From Caenorhabditis remanei (lineage: Eukaryota; Nematoda; Chromadorea; Rhabditida; Rhabditidae): a stretch of 64,000 bases of DNA. The DNA is taken from contig NC_071331.1 of the NCBI RefSeq assembly GCF_010183535.1, positions 4,402,001 through 4,466,000 on the forward strand. Direction: 5' to 3'. Positions 41,953-53,717 of the stretch are shown here, piece after piece; the stretch's first letter is position 1; the number at the start of each line of letters is the position of its first letter. A program made the translations under genes and the position numbers. The notes under the pieces were generated by a model. The model ran no database searches and was not told the DNA's origin. It saw only the letters and a list, made by a program, of their open reading frames with translations.

Positions 41953-43568
41953 CAGTGCGCGTCATAAATATGCGCCACCCCTCGAAATCGGTGTTTTCGG
42001 GAAAGTGAGCTGTTTTTTTGGGAAATCGTTATTAAAATCGAATTCAGCGTATCAAAAAACCTATATTCCCAAGTTTTGAGAAAAAAATGTCGAAAAATAC
42101 GTCCAGACCACCAAAAAGTCGCTAAAACGGCCGCGTCATAAATATACGCCACCTCCCAAAAAATGAGAAATAGTTCAAATTTTGCCGAATTTCTTCAAAT
42201 TTTTTGGAGAAATTTGTTTATGAAACAAAGTTTAATGGTGTTTCTGAACACTTACTCGACAATTCTCAAAAAATTCTTGTGAGATTTTGAAAAATCAGCA
42301 CTTTTTGGCGATTTTTCTGATTTTTGAGAAATTACAGTTATTATCTGGTCTCGAAGTACAGTACTTGTTTGTTTTTTGACATTTTTAGGACAAACATTAC
42401 TCAATCTTCCTATTTCAATACGTTTCGATGTCTGAAATTGATATACCAGGTCTTAATTCATTCGATTCAGGCAACTCGAGTCAACTAGGTCTGTAAGCAT
42501 TGTGAGTTGAAGGCTAGGAATGAGATTTCAGGCGTACTGGAGGACCGATTATAGGTTGAAAATGCACGAAACTGTTCCCTCTTAATTTGAACAAATCAAA
42601 ACATTCTTAACTTATCTTGATTCGCCCGGGGGAAAGCCCTAGCTCTTCACAAGTTCATGGTAATTAAAATAGAACAACTAATCTAACTGCAGCTTATGTC
42701 ACGTACTCATTTGTGTATATAAGCAAAATATGGGTTTAATTACGTAGTTTGTATTAACTACACATGTTATCTTGAGCAATTGATAGCCTGATAAAGGTGT
42801 ACAGACGAGATCTGTGACGAACAGGTGTGAAACAAAAACCTAATACACAGCAGCTTCGTTCGCTCACTTGAAAGGATATCAGTGGTTCTTACCAAGGGTT
42901 GATATTCAAGAAATGGATACGAATTGAAGAAGTAACCCCAAATTTAGATGATCCATGCATTTTCAACCTACACTCGGTCCTCCAGTACGCCTGAAATCTC
43001 ATTCCTAGCCTATAACACTATGCTTACAGACCTAGTTGACTCGAGTTGCCTGAATCGAATGAATTAAGACCTGGTATATCAATTTCAGACATCGAAACGT
43101 ATTGAAATAGGAAGATTGAGTAATGTTTGTTTTAAAAATGTTAAAAAACAAACAAGTACTGTACTTCGAGACCAGATAATAACTGTAATTTCTCAAAAAT
43201 CAGAAAAATCGCCAAAAAGTGCTGATTTTTCAAAATCTCACAAGATTTTTTTGAGAACTGTCGAGTAAGTGTTCAGAAACACCATTAAACTTTGTTTCAT
43301 AAACAAATTTCTCCAAAAAATTTGAAGAAATTCGGCAAAATTTGAACTATTTCTCATTTTTTGGGAGGTGGCGTATATTTATGACGCGGCCGTTTTAGCG
43401 ACTTTTTGGTGGTCTGGACGTATGTTTCGACATTTTTTTCTCAAAACTTGGGAATATAGGTTTTTTGATACGCTGAATTCGATTTTAATAACGATTTCCC
43501 AAAAAAAACAGCTCACTTTCCCGAAAACACCGATTTCGAGGGGTGGCGCATATTTATGACGCGCACTG
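41953..43568. mobile_element. Giant mariner-type palindrome (1616 bp)
   Basis: 615-bp inverted arms (41953-42567, 42954-43568) start CAGTGCGCGTCATAAATATG and are flanked by TA duplications (41951-52, 43569-70). The CAGTG start and TA target fit the Tc1/mariner superfamily. The ~386-bp central loop codes for nothing recognisable. Mirrored reading frames in the arms are not genes. Confidence 0.85.
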
Positions 43569-43570
43569 TA

Positions 43571-43632
43571 CTTGCAACCGGGCCGAGTTATTCTAAGACC
43601 CGCTCACGGCCCGGACTCGGCCCGGTTGCAAG
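43571..43632. mobile_element. 62-bp mini-palindrome abutting the mariner element
   Basis: CTTGCAACCGGGCCGAG..CTCGGCCCGGTTGCAAG, itself bounded by TA, shares its left TA with the mariner-type element. GC-rich like the hAT MITEs. Confidence 0.65.
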
Positions 43633-43830
43633 TATAGAAAATTGGAAAATCAGATTGGAAACATATTAGCTACCCCGAAATAGTAAACCGCTAAAATCAA
43701 CTCTCATCAAGTCCAACACAAACTGAAACCGTAAACTTGAAACCGTTGAAAAATGGGCGGTACCAATTGGATGTTCGATCTCCCCACCCTCTCTCCACGT
43801 GGTCTCCACCTTCTTCTTCCAATTTTAGTG

Positions 43831-45262
43831 GTCATCCGATTCCATTCGCGCGAGACTGTCATAAAACCGCTCCTGTTTTGATGATTCTCATGGTATTGAT
43901 ACGGTCCTTGACGACCGATTTTATTGCCAATTTCCATTTTGTGACTGAAGGTGGACGGGGGAACAGAAGATGATGATACTATCTTTGTAAACAAGGGGAG
44001 AATGTTCGAGAAAATCGAATTAGGGGAAGATTTTGGAGAAATTGAAAGTTGAAGAGTGACTGAATTAAATTGATGTGAGACCACTAAAAAACATTTTATT
44101 TTGTGAAGTTAATCTTCTTCTTGAAACTGCACATTTTTAGATATATTTAATGGTTTGGTTCTGTTTCATGTAGAAGTTGTAATTAGAAATCTTAATCAAT
44201 TCTAATAGATTTAAATGCATAATTGCTATCAAAAAAACTTTTGAAGTTTTGAAGTCGGCACTTATCTGAAACTGAAAATTTTTTATAATTTCAGTTCAGG
44301 GATAATAATTATATTGAAGCAATATGAAGTAGAATCTAGCAGGCGATTCTGAAAATTTTTAAACTGTTTTCTTCATTTTTCATATGTGAGTTCAGAATCA
44401 TGTAATACTTTATAGATATAATCGAGAAAAAAAAATCAAATCATTTAAAAATCTACTAATAGAGTCTCTGCAATTAATTTTTGGCATAAATCGCGTTTTT
44501 TACCAAAGTGTAGTTTCCGTTTTGTAGTTTTGCTCTATTTTGGTCATTTCTAATTGGTAACAGCACTAAAAGGTTACAATTAATTATTTTTCGTTTTCAC
44601 GTTCTTGCTATAAACTTCACTTGTACAAGAATTGAGAATTATCTGTTTAGATCTTTTAAAATTAAAATCGAGGTCTTCAAGAAGATCAAATCAAAAATCA
44701 CGAGTCGTTTTTTGTTATCATTTTGAAACAATTCAGCTGAATAACTTTAGACTAATTGTAAGAACATTTTAATTTGAGTTTATTGTGTTTTAGTATATCT
44801 TCTTTATCTAGAATGTTGTGAAAGCAGTAAGAAACAAGAAAATCTGTAGTTATCCAGTAGTTATCCAGTAGTGTATTCTTCACTAGCCAAACTGTCTTTT
44901 ATTATTCAACAATTTCTGGACCGCCAGGACAAAAAAACATGCATCCTGTCTACATAAAAATTTTGGTTGTGTTAGACGTTTCCCACCTAAAACTATGTTT
45001 CAAAGCTTCTATAAATAATTGTGTTTTGCGAAACAGATACTGACCTGGTTGATCAACTGAATCATTATCAAAACAACACATGCTTTTAAATTACTTTTCT
45101 CTAACAAGGAAAGTGATCGCAGTGTCCTCTTTCAAACGGCTCAAGAATTTGGCCCCTAACACTTTCGAGTACGTAGATTCCAAATCTGAAATAATATTCT
45201 GGTAAATCCTTCTGTGAGACGAGTTACGATCGCAAACTTGCAAGTGATTGAAATGCATTTTA
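43831..45262. other. AT-rich stretch with one piRNA-type promoter
   Basis: No protein gene seen. It contains the octamer at 44161 and the dispersed repeat at 45103-45172. Confidence 0.4.
44161..44168 (+). promoter_or_regulatory. 21U-RNA promoter octamer CTGTTTCA
   Basis: Exact octamer. TA exactly 35 nt downstream (T at 44203). Confidence 0.6.
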
Positions 45263-46395
45263 CATGGGAATGACCCGGGGTGTCCCCCCTGAAATTTTCC
45301 CATATTTTGTATATAAGTAGTGTCTGACGTAACTAAGAAAAATCCAAAATTATAGCTGCGCTCTCGGAGGTTTCGTAGAGTTACACAACTTTTTCGAAAA
45401 TTTTCAAAAATTTCGATGTCTCCACTTTGAGAACTCGTAACTTTTTGAGTTTTTGAGCTACCGTAATGGTTTTAGGCTCATTCGATATGTAATAACACCG
45501 ACTTCAAAAACTTCTCTTTGAGCACTTACCGAAAAACTTAGCCTGCTGAGCTACAGTTGAAAATGTGAAAAAATCGTCAGTGTGAGGTAACGATAAATGC
45601 CAAATTTCGACAATCGGGGAACTGGGGACTACCACCTGCGTACTTCTTACTCCGAGTTATGTTTGTATACGTGTTCAAATATAGGTCGAGCCTTTGAGTT
45701 ACGGGAGTTATTTCAGTTTTTCTGAAAATTTTCATCTTTTTTACGTACTCCTATACGTTCTGTGGTCCAAAGTTGAGCCATGTTTATATTGAATTTACAG
45801 CACCAAAAAACAACAGACATGGCTAGTAAATGCAAAATTTTCTGCTATAGCCTCTTTTTCGTTACTTCGCCATTGTTCTTATTTTTTGATGAAAATTGAA
45901 CGTATAGGGGTACGTGAAAAAGTTGAAATTTTTCAGAAAAACTGAAATAACTCTCGTAACTCAAAGGCTCGACCTATATTTGAACACGTATACAGACATA
46001 ACTCGGAGTAAGAAGTACGCAGGTGGTAGTCACCAGTTCCCCGATTGTCGAAATTTGGCATTTATCGTTACCTCACACTGACAATTTTTTCACATTTTCA
46101 ACTGTAGCTCAGCAGGTTAAGTTTTTCGGTAAGTGCTCAAAGAGAAGTTTTTGAAGTTGGTGTTATTACCTATCGAATGAGCATAAAACCATCACGGTAG
46201 CTCAAAAACTCAAAAAGTTACGAGTTCTCAAAGTGGAGACATCGAAATTTTTGAAAATTTTCGAAAAAGTTGTGTAACTCTACGAAACCTCCGAGAGCGC
46301 AGCTATAATTTTGGATTTTTCTTAGTTACGTCAGATACTACTTATATACAAAATATGGGAAGATTTCAGGGGGGACACCCCGGGTCATTCCCATG
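45263..46395. mobile_element. Giant palindrome with TTA target duplication (1133 bp)
   Basis: Near-perfect palindrome from CATGGGAATGACCCGGGG to CCCCGGGTCATTCCCATG, flanked by TTA (45260-62, 46396-98). The 3-bp TTA duplication suggests the PIF/Harbinger superfamily. The centre (about 45829) has almost no loop. No transposase. Confidence 0.8.
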
Positions 46396-46421
46396 TTAGT
46401 TTCGCCGTTCTGTGAATATAG

Positions 46422-46429
46422 TGAAACAG
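46422..46429 (-). promoter_or_regulatory. 21U-RNA promoter octamer CTGTTTCA
   Basis: Exact octamer, divergent from 46443 with only 13 nt between. T at 35 nt downstream, falling inside the adjacent palindrome's end. Confidence 0.5.
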
Positions 46430-46442
46430 TAATCCACATTAT

Positions 46443-46450
46443 CTGTTTCA
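46443..46450 (+). promoter_or_regulatory. 21U-RNA promoter octamer CTGTTTCA
   Basis: Exact octamer with CGTA 33 nt downstream. Divergent partner of 46422. Confidence 0.65.
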
Positions 46451-46482
46451 CTCTTTACATTTTTTAGTGTTAGATTCAGCCG

Positions 46483-46503
46483 TATTGGTAACTTTTGGAA
46501 ACG
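46483..46503 (+). ncRNA. Candidate 21U-RNA
   Basis: Starts at the T of CGTA 33 nt after the octamer; begins TATTGGTAAC. Prediction only. Confidence 0.38.
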
Positions 46504-46973
46504 CCAGTATTTTTCACAAATTTAAATGAATTTTGTATCGAACGAATACGTTTTGATAATATGAGATTATAAATATATATGAAATTAAGTCATAATTGAA
46601 TCAGGTAATAATTTTGAGAAACTACAATGTATCGAAATTGGTCAAACCTCATCGAGGGACCATGTCATGGACTGATTCGAAAGTTCCATGTTCAAAATGA
46701 GGAAGATAGTATTAGATTTGTGTTTTAAATAAAATTTTCTATTTGGTATGCAAATCTTTCTTAATTTATTACTAGAAAATAAATAAACATCAGTTAAAAA
46801 ACCAAGTGAAATTGAACAATCTTTGGAACATAATTTTTCTGGTTTCAGATTGTCTTTATAGTATTTTTCTGATCAGCGTTGTTAATATCGAAAGGCTTCA
46901 TGCAGCTTAATTAGGTTTTTAGTTTTTTTTTAGTTGCAGTTTGACATGCGTGTTGTTGCATTGTCCTTTTGGA

Positions 46974-46981
46974 CTGTTTCA
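46974..46981 (+). promoter_or_regulatory. 21U-RNA promoter octamer CTGTTTCA
   Basis: Exact octamer. TA at 37 nt. In the duplicate near 25721 five bases are missing (CTGTTATCAAG), removing it. Confidence 0.55.
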
Positions 46982-47393
46982 GTATCAAGTTTTATCAAAA
47001 AATTAAGTCTAGAAACTTAATGGTCTTAACGTAGCATTGGAATTGAGAACATTTGAAAATATTATGAAACACAGAACAAATTATAGAGAACAAGCACAAT
47101 TAAGTAGCAAGTGGATATCAGACTTCGTGATTTTTTGCACGTCAGTCTTCAAATATGATTTTCATTTATAATATTATAAAATTTTTATCCAGCACCCACG
47201 GAAGAAGTATTAAGCCACAAGTTCTTTCAATCTATTTTCACCCTTTTTGAAGCAGTAAAAGTATTTCCAACGACATAAATAGTCAAGCTGTAATTTTGGT
47301 TTTTTTCTGTTTTTAAGTTTTGTGAAAAACTGGTTTATAAACCCATCTTCAGTACCAAAATAAATGATTCATGATGCTGAAAAATTTTATTTT

Positions 47394-47717
47394 CGAAAAT
47401 AGAGTGAAACTAAGTCGAAAAAATTATAAACTTTGTCAAATAGACAAGAAATAATAATTGGAAAAAATGAAAAATGCAGACAAGGTCCCATTTTCATTGG
47501 AGCGAATATACCAGTTGCTGCGCGAGTGTTGTGAGATTGTTGCACAACTGGTGCATGCCCCAAAAACAAGGGAACCATCAGCCGCAATACAGTGAAAGCT
47601 GTATAACTGTTGCACATGCTCTGATTTGTCGTTAGTGCGGTGGAAATGTAGCAATCTTGTCGTGGAACTGTTGCAAAAGCTATGAAAGCTGCGCAACTAT
47701 AGCGGGAAGTAGCCGAG
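47394..47717. mobile_element. Right-hand partial copy of the CTGTTGCA element
   Basis: Matches 4080-4402, including GTGCATGCCCCAAAAACAAG and the terminal GGAAGTAGCCGAG. The left TIR half is absent. Confidence 0.7.
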
Positions 47718-48185
47718 ATGACATCAAGATAAGATGTAAGGAGGAGCAACTTTCTCGAAAGTATTAGTGATTATAATGTCTGATTTATGAATAAGACCTA
47801 CTTCAAATCAGACAAACTGTAAAGTTGCACCCGCTCGCCTGTTAATTCTACTGATTTAATGTGCCTATTCCAGTTAAACACAGCATCGTGAAACGGAAAA
47901 AAAAAATGTCATGGTTCCGAAAGTTTCTAAAAGTTCGGTTTAAACGTTCTGTCTGAAAATATTTATGATTGCAAGAAAAACTCACCAGAGTGTTGCAAAT
48001 TTTTTTTAAACCAGTTATCTAATGGTGTTTGGTTGGAACATACTGTGAATTCATTTCAACCTTTCTGAAATGATGATGAATCAATTAAGCAAACTTGTAT
48101 CTCTTTCATCCTAGATAGCAAACTGATCTTATGGTTTCTCCAATTCTCCTTTTCGTAAAGCAGTAAGCTTTTGTTTACAAATTTT

Positions 48186-48193
48186 CTGTTTCA
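48186..48193 (+). promoter_or_regulatory. 21U-RNA promoter octamer CTGTTTCA
   Basis: Exact octamer with CGTA 35 nt downstream; paralogue of 27580. Confidence 0.7.
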
Positions 48194-48227
48194 GTAGTTT
48201 TATGTTTTCTGCGAATTCTACTTGACG

Positions 48228-48248
48228 TATTATTATCGCTGCATGTTA
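48228..48248 (+). ncRNA. Candidate 21U-RNA
   Basis: Starts at the T of CGTA, 35 nt after the octamer; begins TATTATTATC. Paralogous to the candidate at 27623 with a diverged body. Confidence 0.45.
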
Positions 48249-48394
48249 AAATAAAGCTATCTGTAGAAAGTTTGTGTGTATAGGCTGAGAATATAATTTG
48301 TTCTTTTTCTCGTTTGTGCTGACGACGATTCCTCAATTTTCCATCCATTTCTAATCTTTTTTATGAAAAACTAATAAAACAGACAAAAAAGAGT

Positions 48395-48433
48395 TGCCTG
48401 CTGCTGGAATCGAACCAGCGTCGCCACGGCCAC
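48395..48433 (-). pseudogene. tRNA-His-like 3' half
   Basis: Matches the T arm and part of the anticodon arm of 27725-27799, then breaks at GGCCAC into the GC-rich repeat family. A truncated copy made by the segmental duplication plus an insertion. Confidence 0.65.
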
Positions 48434-49600
48434 CACAGGTAGTTGGCGTGCGGACCGCATGCGGATTCAGTCCTATTTTCCGCCCGTATAGAGTCCGCGG
48501 CGGAATTATGGCGCGCTACGGACTGTAGATGGACGCAGTGTGGACTTCGGGAAAAGAGGTGGAAGTGGGCGGCAGGCGTCCGCGCGCGGACTCAGCGCGG
48601 ACCGTATATGGATTGGCGAAATAGTCCGTATGGACTGGCCGCGACGGCCGCTTGCAGCAGCTCTTCCGAAGCTCTCGGACTCCTCTCGGATAATGATTAT
48701 TTTTGTAATCATTTACGGAGCTTTTACGTTTCTTTCCCTATTTTTCGAAAGTATCGCCTTTCTTTATGTTTTTTATATTGAAATTTCTTTTAATTAATTT
48801 TTTTCGTGAAAAATTCTCGCATTTAACTGTGAATGATCGAAAAATTAGTATGTTTTCAGTCAGTCCGATGATCCCAAAAGAAGAAACAGCGGCGATAGCT
48901 GAAATGGAACCAATTCATCGTTTTTTTTCAAAGGTTTGTAATAGTATTCAGCTTTCTGTATTCAAAACCAGCCTGTCTCCCCCGCCTTCGGCGGTTGAGC
49001 CGGCTGGTCTCTCTTCATTCACGTGGTCATTAACTTTCGAATGTGTTCGCGTGGCCGAGTGGTCTAAAGCGGCGGTCGTTGTCCAAAGCACGTCAGTTCG
49101 GTTTTGCCCGCTGGCTCAGTTTCTCTTCTCTGTTTCCAAAAACCGTTGCGGACATCGCCTCAGACAAACAGACAACGCCCAATTGTCTTTTATATATAAG
49201 AATGATATTATTTTTCAGTGAGAAACTTAGATAAAATTGGCCGGAACTCCTTCTCAAGCACGACATCTGTATTTGTCCGGGGGAGGAACCCATTTTCGAA
49301 AGTAAGTTAACTGAATAAATATTTTTTATTCCGCAATTAATTGATTTTTTTCAGAAATACAAAGGGAAAAACGGAAATCAACGACTGAAAATTGCTTCTA
49401 CGCCAATTGGATTTCGTTGGCTTTCAAGGACACGACTGCCCGACAAACTTGTGATTTCTATGTCTAATTTGCTATGCTTTCTTCCTATTTTCATTATTTT
49501 TAATGTTCCTTTTTATCTTTCTTTAAATAAAATAGTAATTTTATCACTAATCTTCCTTGTTAAATGACGATCTCAACCGGGAAACAAAAGTAGAAAAATC
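48426..49600 (+). repeat. GC-rich repeat family, copy 2 (inverted)
   Basis: Reverse-complement match to 27945-28850, interrupted by a ~240-bp insert (about 48970-49210) carrying a tRNA-like sequence. Exon-like pieces match copy 1 (EMEPIHRF; NCFYAN.. then a stop). Confidence 0.55.
49041..49209 (+). repeat. tRNA-derived (SINE-like) repeat
   Basis: Begins with an A-box-like TGGCCGAGTGGTC (Leu/Ser type) and has a degenerate B box (AGTTCGGTTTT). The tail CAGACAAACAGAC..CTTTTATATATAAGAATGAT is shared with 54433-54575, so both head and tail move together. Confidence 0.5.
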
Positions 49601-49609
49601 GCACTTAAC

Positions 49610-51402
49610 GAATGACGATTATCGTTTTCGGTGAAAGAAATATTTTAAAAACGTGTTATGTAGGCAGTAATTGGACTATATCCGACGGTAACATATTAAA
49701 TTTGTCGTGATTTTTGTGAAATAAAGTAATTTGAAGAAATCCGAATTGGCAGTCAAAAGTATTCCTGATTTTCAACATGTGGCGTTGAAACTAATTTTAT
49801 CTAAAGAGTCCAGTCATGTCTGTATAAGTGGATACAGAGTTCCCACGATGTTCCGAGGTCGACCTATACAAACGCACCCTTTTGAGAAAAATCGCATAAC
49901 TAAATTTAATTTTTCGAAAATGAAGAAAGCGATTGTTATGAGGATAAATATTATCGAACATCCAATTTTTTGGAAGAAAATTAGTTTACAAAAAATAATA
50001 AAATAGTGAGCAAAAATTGAGCGTGAATCACAGTTCAGAAGACTAGTGAGAAACAGAAAGTTGTAGGATTTACCATTTGTCTGCTAAAGTGGGTAAGACA
50101 TATTTCGCATAAACAACATAATTAAAACCTACTTTCCGTAATTCAGGATGTTCTATAATCCAAAAACACAAAAAATTGAGTGTGAAAGCTGATAACCAAA
50201 ATTTTGAGTAAAAAATTTTGAAAAATAATCTAATTATAATTTCAGCTGCATCGGAAATGAAGTAATAGTACGGTTATAATCTTATAGCCAATGTAAGTAA
50301 CAGTTTCTATTGCTACAGTACACTACTCGCTACCAAAAATACCTAAGCCACATAAATTACCGGAAAGTGTGTCAACAACATTTTGACAGATTCAATTCTA
50401 ATTCAAAAGCAGAACCATCGCACTCAAATCGGTTCTGATCGAGATGATTTATTCATAAAACAGTGAAATAAACGAAAACGTTAGCCAAAAAGGACTGCAC
50501 TGACGTTTCATTATTAGTCAAAATATCAGTTCTATCAGAAATAGAAAAACCATTTCTATACTTTCCAATATTTTACGCTGATTTCAATATATTTTAGTGA
50601 ACAAAATTATTGCTGATACAAACTTCTCATAAAAGGAAACATGATGATTTCAGATAATTGACACTGTGTCAAAATTTATTTTGTTGATTATTGTTTTAAC
50701 AAGTTCGTTCTAGTGGAATCCTCTTGAAAAATATGTATATCGTCTTCTCTACGCCTGATCAGGTACTTATACCTCGATTTTGTTATGATTTACTGTTTCG
50801 GGATGTTTCCAAAAATAGCGGAATTTGTTTTCCAATGATATCCACATAAGCTCGAAGGCTGTTTTCTGTACTTCTTGTGAAAGTGTTCAACAAAAACTGT
50901 GTAACAAAAATCAAAGTTGGCAAAACAGAAATTCCGTTTCAATCACAAATTGAAATATGTTTTCAATATTGAGTTCTGATAAGTTTCAAACAATTTTTGA
51001 TAACCCGACAACTACAAGCAGAGAGATGAGAAGGTTGATGCATTTACAGATTTCATGTGGAAAAACGAGCCAAGTTCGAATTTCTAGGCCACGGTGCTAA
51101 TTTTCTTCGGCCATTTCACGGACCAAACTTTCCGGCGGTCGCTCTCAGCTAGTTGAGCACCAAATTTTAAAATTCTTAAAGTATGAAAATGAACTCGCTG
51201 AATCGTATAGATCATGATATGAAAACACCATAACTGACTATAATACACTTTTAAACGACCAGGAATGATACTACTGAACATTGAAAATCCGGATTTCTTG
51301 AAATGAAGAGAGTGAAACAGCATACTCAAAAGAGTGTAACGAGCTCTATTTCAAGAACTTCTTTAACAGCATAATTACATAACTATTCTTATAAGTAAAA
51401 TT
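49610..51402. other. AT-rich stretch with one piRNA-type promoter
   Basis: No supported gene; a 91-codon frame at 49731-50006 is not convincing. Octamer at 51313 and near match CTGTTTCG (50793). Confidence 0.4.
51313..51320 (-). promoter_or_regulatory. 21U-RNA promoter octamer CTGTTTCA
   Basis: Exact octamer just outside the 51.4-58.1 kb tandem duplication. T at 36 nt. Confidence 0.5.
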
Positions 51403-51708
51403 CAAGTTATCATCAAATTTTCGTGACAAATGGAAATATTTATTTCAACCTGATATGGGCATTACTAATTTCTCTCCACACTTTAAATGTATTTCTCGCA
51501 AACTGAAAACAGAAAGTTTAGGTAAAATCTCATTGATTGGAAATTAACAGTTTCGGGAAAGAAATCTAAAAGTACAAAATGAAATGCGTTGTTCAGAGAA
51601 ATCGATCTGGTGCTGTGGAGCAATATATAATTTATCAATTTAAAAGATTTTCACTGTTAAACCGTGATTCTGAGTCACAGTACTTGCTGAGTGACTTTTG
51701 TAAACTCG

Positions 51709-51716
51709 CTGTTTCA
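51709..51716 (+). promoter_or_regulatory. 21U-RNA promoter octamer CTGTTTCA
   Basis: Exact octamer, conserved in unit 2 (54888). T of CGAT at 36 nt. Confidence 0.6.
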
Positions 51717-52978
51717 CTAGTATTGTAGGTTTTTAGACGGTTTCAAAACGATTGGTGACAAAAGATCGCTATTCTCGATTGAATGAGCACCCCATTTTGG
51801 TTGATAGAAAGTTCAGAAATGATGGAAGTCCACTGAACTTATTATCTCACATTTAACTTTAAAAAGGTTCAAATTGAGCTCAAGAGGGTAGAGTCGCCTG
51901 AAATATTTGTCTTGTAAAAAATTGTTCAGTTTCAAGTGGTTTATGTTTCCAAGTTCTGGATATTTCTACAATGCCACAGCTACTATACGTTGAGTGTTTT
52001 CAGTTTTATTTTCTTTTCATTGGACAATTACTGTTCCTGGTCTACCAAGCGTTTGTTTTTGTTTTAGTATTTTTCAGTGATCAAAGAAAACGGGATCATT
52101 CAAAATATTTTTTACAGTCTCACGGTTGTTATGTAATTAAACTGAATCAATTCAATTCAATGCTTCTTGCACAATTCTTGGTACTGATTAATTGTTTTTT
52201 CTTACGCACTTTAATGATTGCTGATAGTGAGTCGGTATAAATTTTTCCCACTCCCTATAACTGAATAGTTTACAAGTTATTATTGATTGTTTTAGCGATG
52301 CGCGTGACCTAATAATATCCTAATAAGAACTATTATCCGAATTTCGAGCCAACCATTTTTAAACAAGATTTTTCAAATAATAAGGTTTGCTATGTACTTC
52401 CCTGAAAGTACAGTTTCGTAGTAAAGTTTTCCTTCAATGCAGAGTTCAAACAATATTGTAATGTGTTTCTCTATAAAATCGGTAAAACAATAAAATTTAC
52501 ACTGGAGGTATTGAATTGAGTTGATTCAATTCAATTGCATAACAAATGTGAGACTGTAATTCACTGATCAACAGAATCTTTTGAACTTGTCTAGTTTTCC
52601 AAAAGATAGAACATGGTTTTTATATTAAGTTATTTATGCTGTATAATTGAAACATTTGTATTTGTAATGGAAACGTCTTACAATTAGTGTCAGGTTTATA
52701 AAAAGTATCAAGAGTGGTGAAGATGTTATTGTAAGAAAAATATAAAGATATGAAACGGTACGTTTAAGAAAAGCATCAGGCCAATATATTTTGTGTGCTT
52801 TACAATTTCTTCAACAGAAGAAGCTTGGTAACCTTTCAGCTTATCTAATTGACCGTTTCGGCACTGAAAACTCCAACTCTATTCATGATTCCCAGAACTT
52901 GAATCTATTAACATTAAAAATTAAATAGATTATAAAACAAACAGAAACATTATTAAACGGTTTCATACCCGACATAAT

Positions 52979-52986
52979 TGAAACAG
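52979..52986 (-). promoter_or_regulatory. 21U-RNA promoter octamer CTGTTTCA
   Basis: Exact octamer, conserved in unit 2 (56585). T at 36 nt. Confidence 0.55.
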
Positions 52987-53709
52987 TTTTTTAATGTTTC
53001 ACTCGCAGCATTTTTTTCTTCGAACGATCAATTTTCAATATCTTGAAAAAACGCCCAGGTTGTAGATTTTGAATTTTTTTCGTGTTGCTTTATTATGTAT
53101 ATGTGTATGTTGATGTCACGTTTCTTTTTCCGATCCGGATTTAGGAAATAATTTTTGAGAACAGAATTTGTATTTGATTGTAGGTAATGTACCTGGTTCT
53201 GGTAATGGCCATATGGCCTGACTACATAAAATACTGTGAAAAAAAAATTGTTTCTAAATGCCGGTTCCAAATTATACTGTTGACTCATAACTACTTCGAA
53301 ATAATGTTATATGCGAAACTTAATTAAATTTGGACAAATCCGCTTCCAATACTCTTGAAATAACTTTTTCTAAATTGTTTTGAGGCTCTTTTGAATAGGC
53401 ACATCAATCTGTGTTTTTTGAATTCATAATAGTTCATTCTAAGAAAAACCGCTTTTCTGGAAACCGGAAGCTTTCTAAATTATTTGCTGTTTTCAACAAT
53501 TTATAAGCTCGATGAAAATGTTGTCAATCATTGACAAATTTTTTTATGTTCCCAGTCCCACTCAAAATACACTATAATCAAAACGTTCCTCCAGTTTCAG
53601 CATTAAGTCTTCATTTCTGGGCTCATCGAATGATCTCATATCCATAAAGTGGTAGGAGACCAATCAATAAGCCAGAACCAAGTTTCCTTAATTTTGGAAA
53701 TGATATCGT

Positions 53710-53717
53710 TGAAACAG
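53710..53717 (-). promoter_or_regulatory. 21U-RNA promoter octamer CTGTTTCA
   Basis: Exact octamer. The unit 2 counterpart is TAAAACAG (near 57346), one mutation. Confidence 0.5.

Larger units (their letters stand above)
40140..43830. repeat. Tandem repeat block, three partial copies
   Basis: The segment with GGGCGG(A/T)ACCAAT, CTCTCCACGTG and TTCCAATTTTAG occurs at about 40280-40370, 41400-41500 and 43740-43830. The AACAGTAGTCTCTGAGTTC segment occurs at 41133 and 41818. The second unit is interrupted by the palindrome at 41953-43568. Octamers: 41130 is intact, its copy at 41814 is CGAAACAG; 40154 is intact, its copy at about 41255 has lost it. Confidence 0.65.
46396..47393. other. piRNA-type loci and start of segmental duplication copy 2
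   Basis: Three octamers (46422, 46443, 46974). From about 46845 the sequence parallels 25560-26090, for example TGAAACACAGAACAA and CTATTTTCACCCTTTTTG. Confidence 0.55.

Noticed and set aside
41874..43559. Paired reading frames in the mariner palindrome arms
   Set aside because: Mirror images of the inverted arms with no transposase features.
49731..50006. 91-codon open frame
   Set aside because: No domain, no splice context, composition like surrounding AT-rich DNA.
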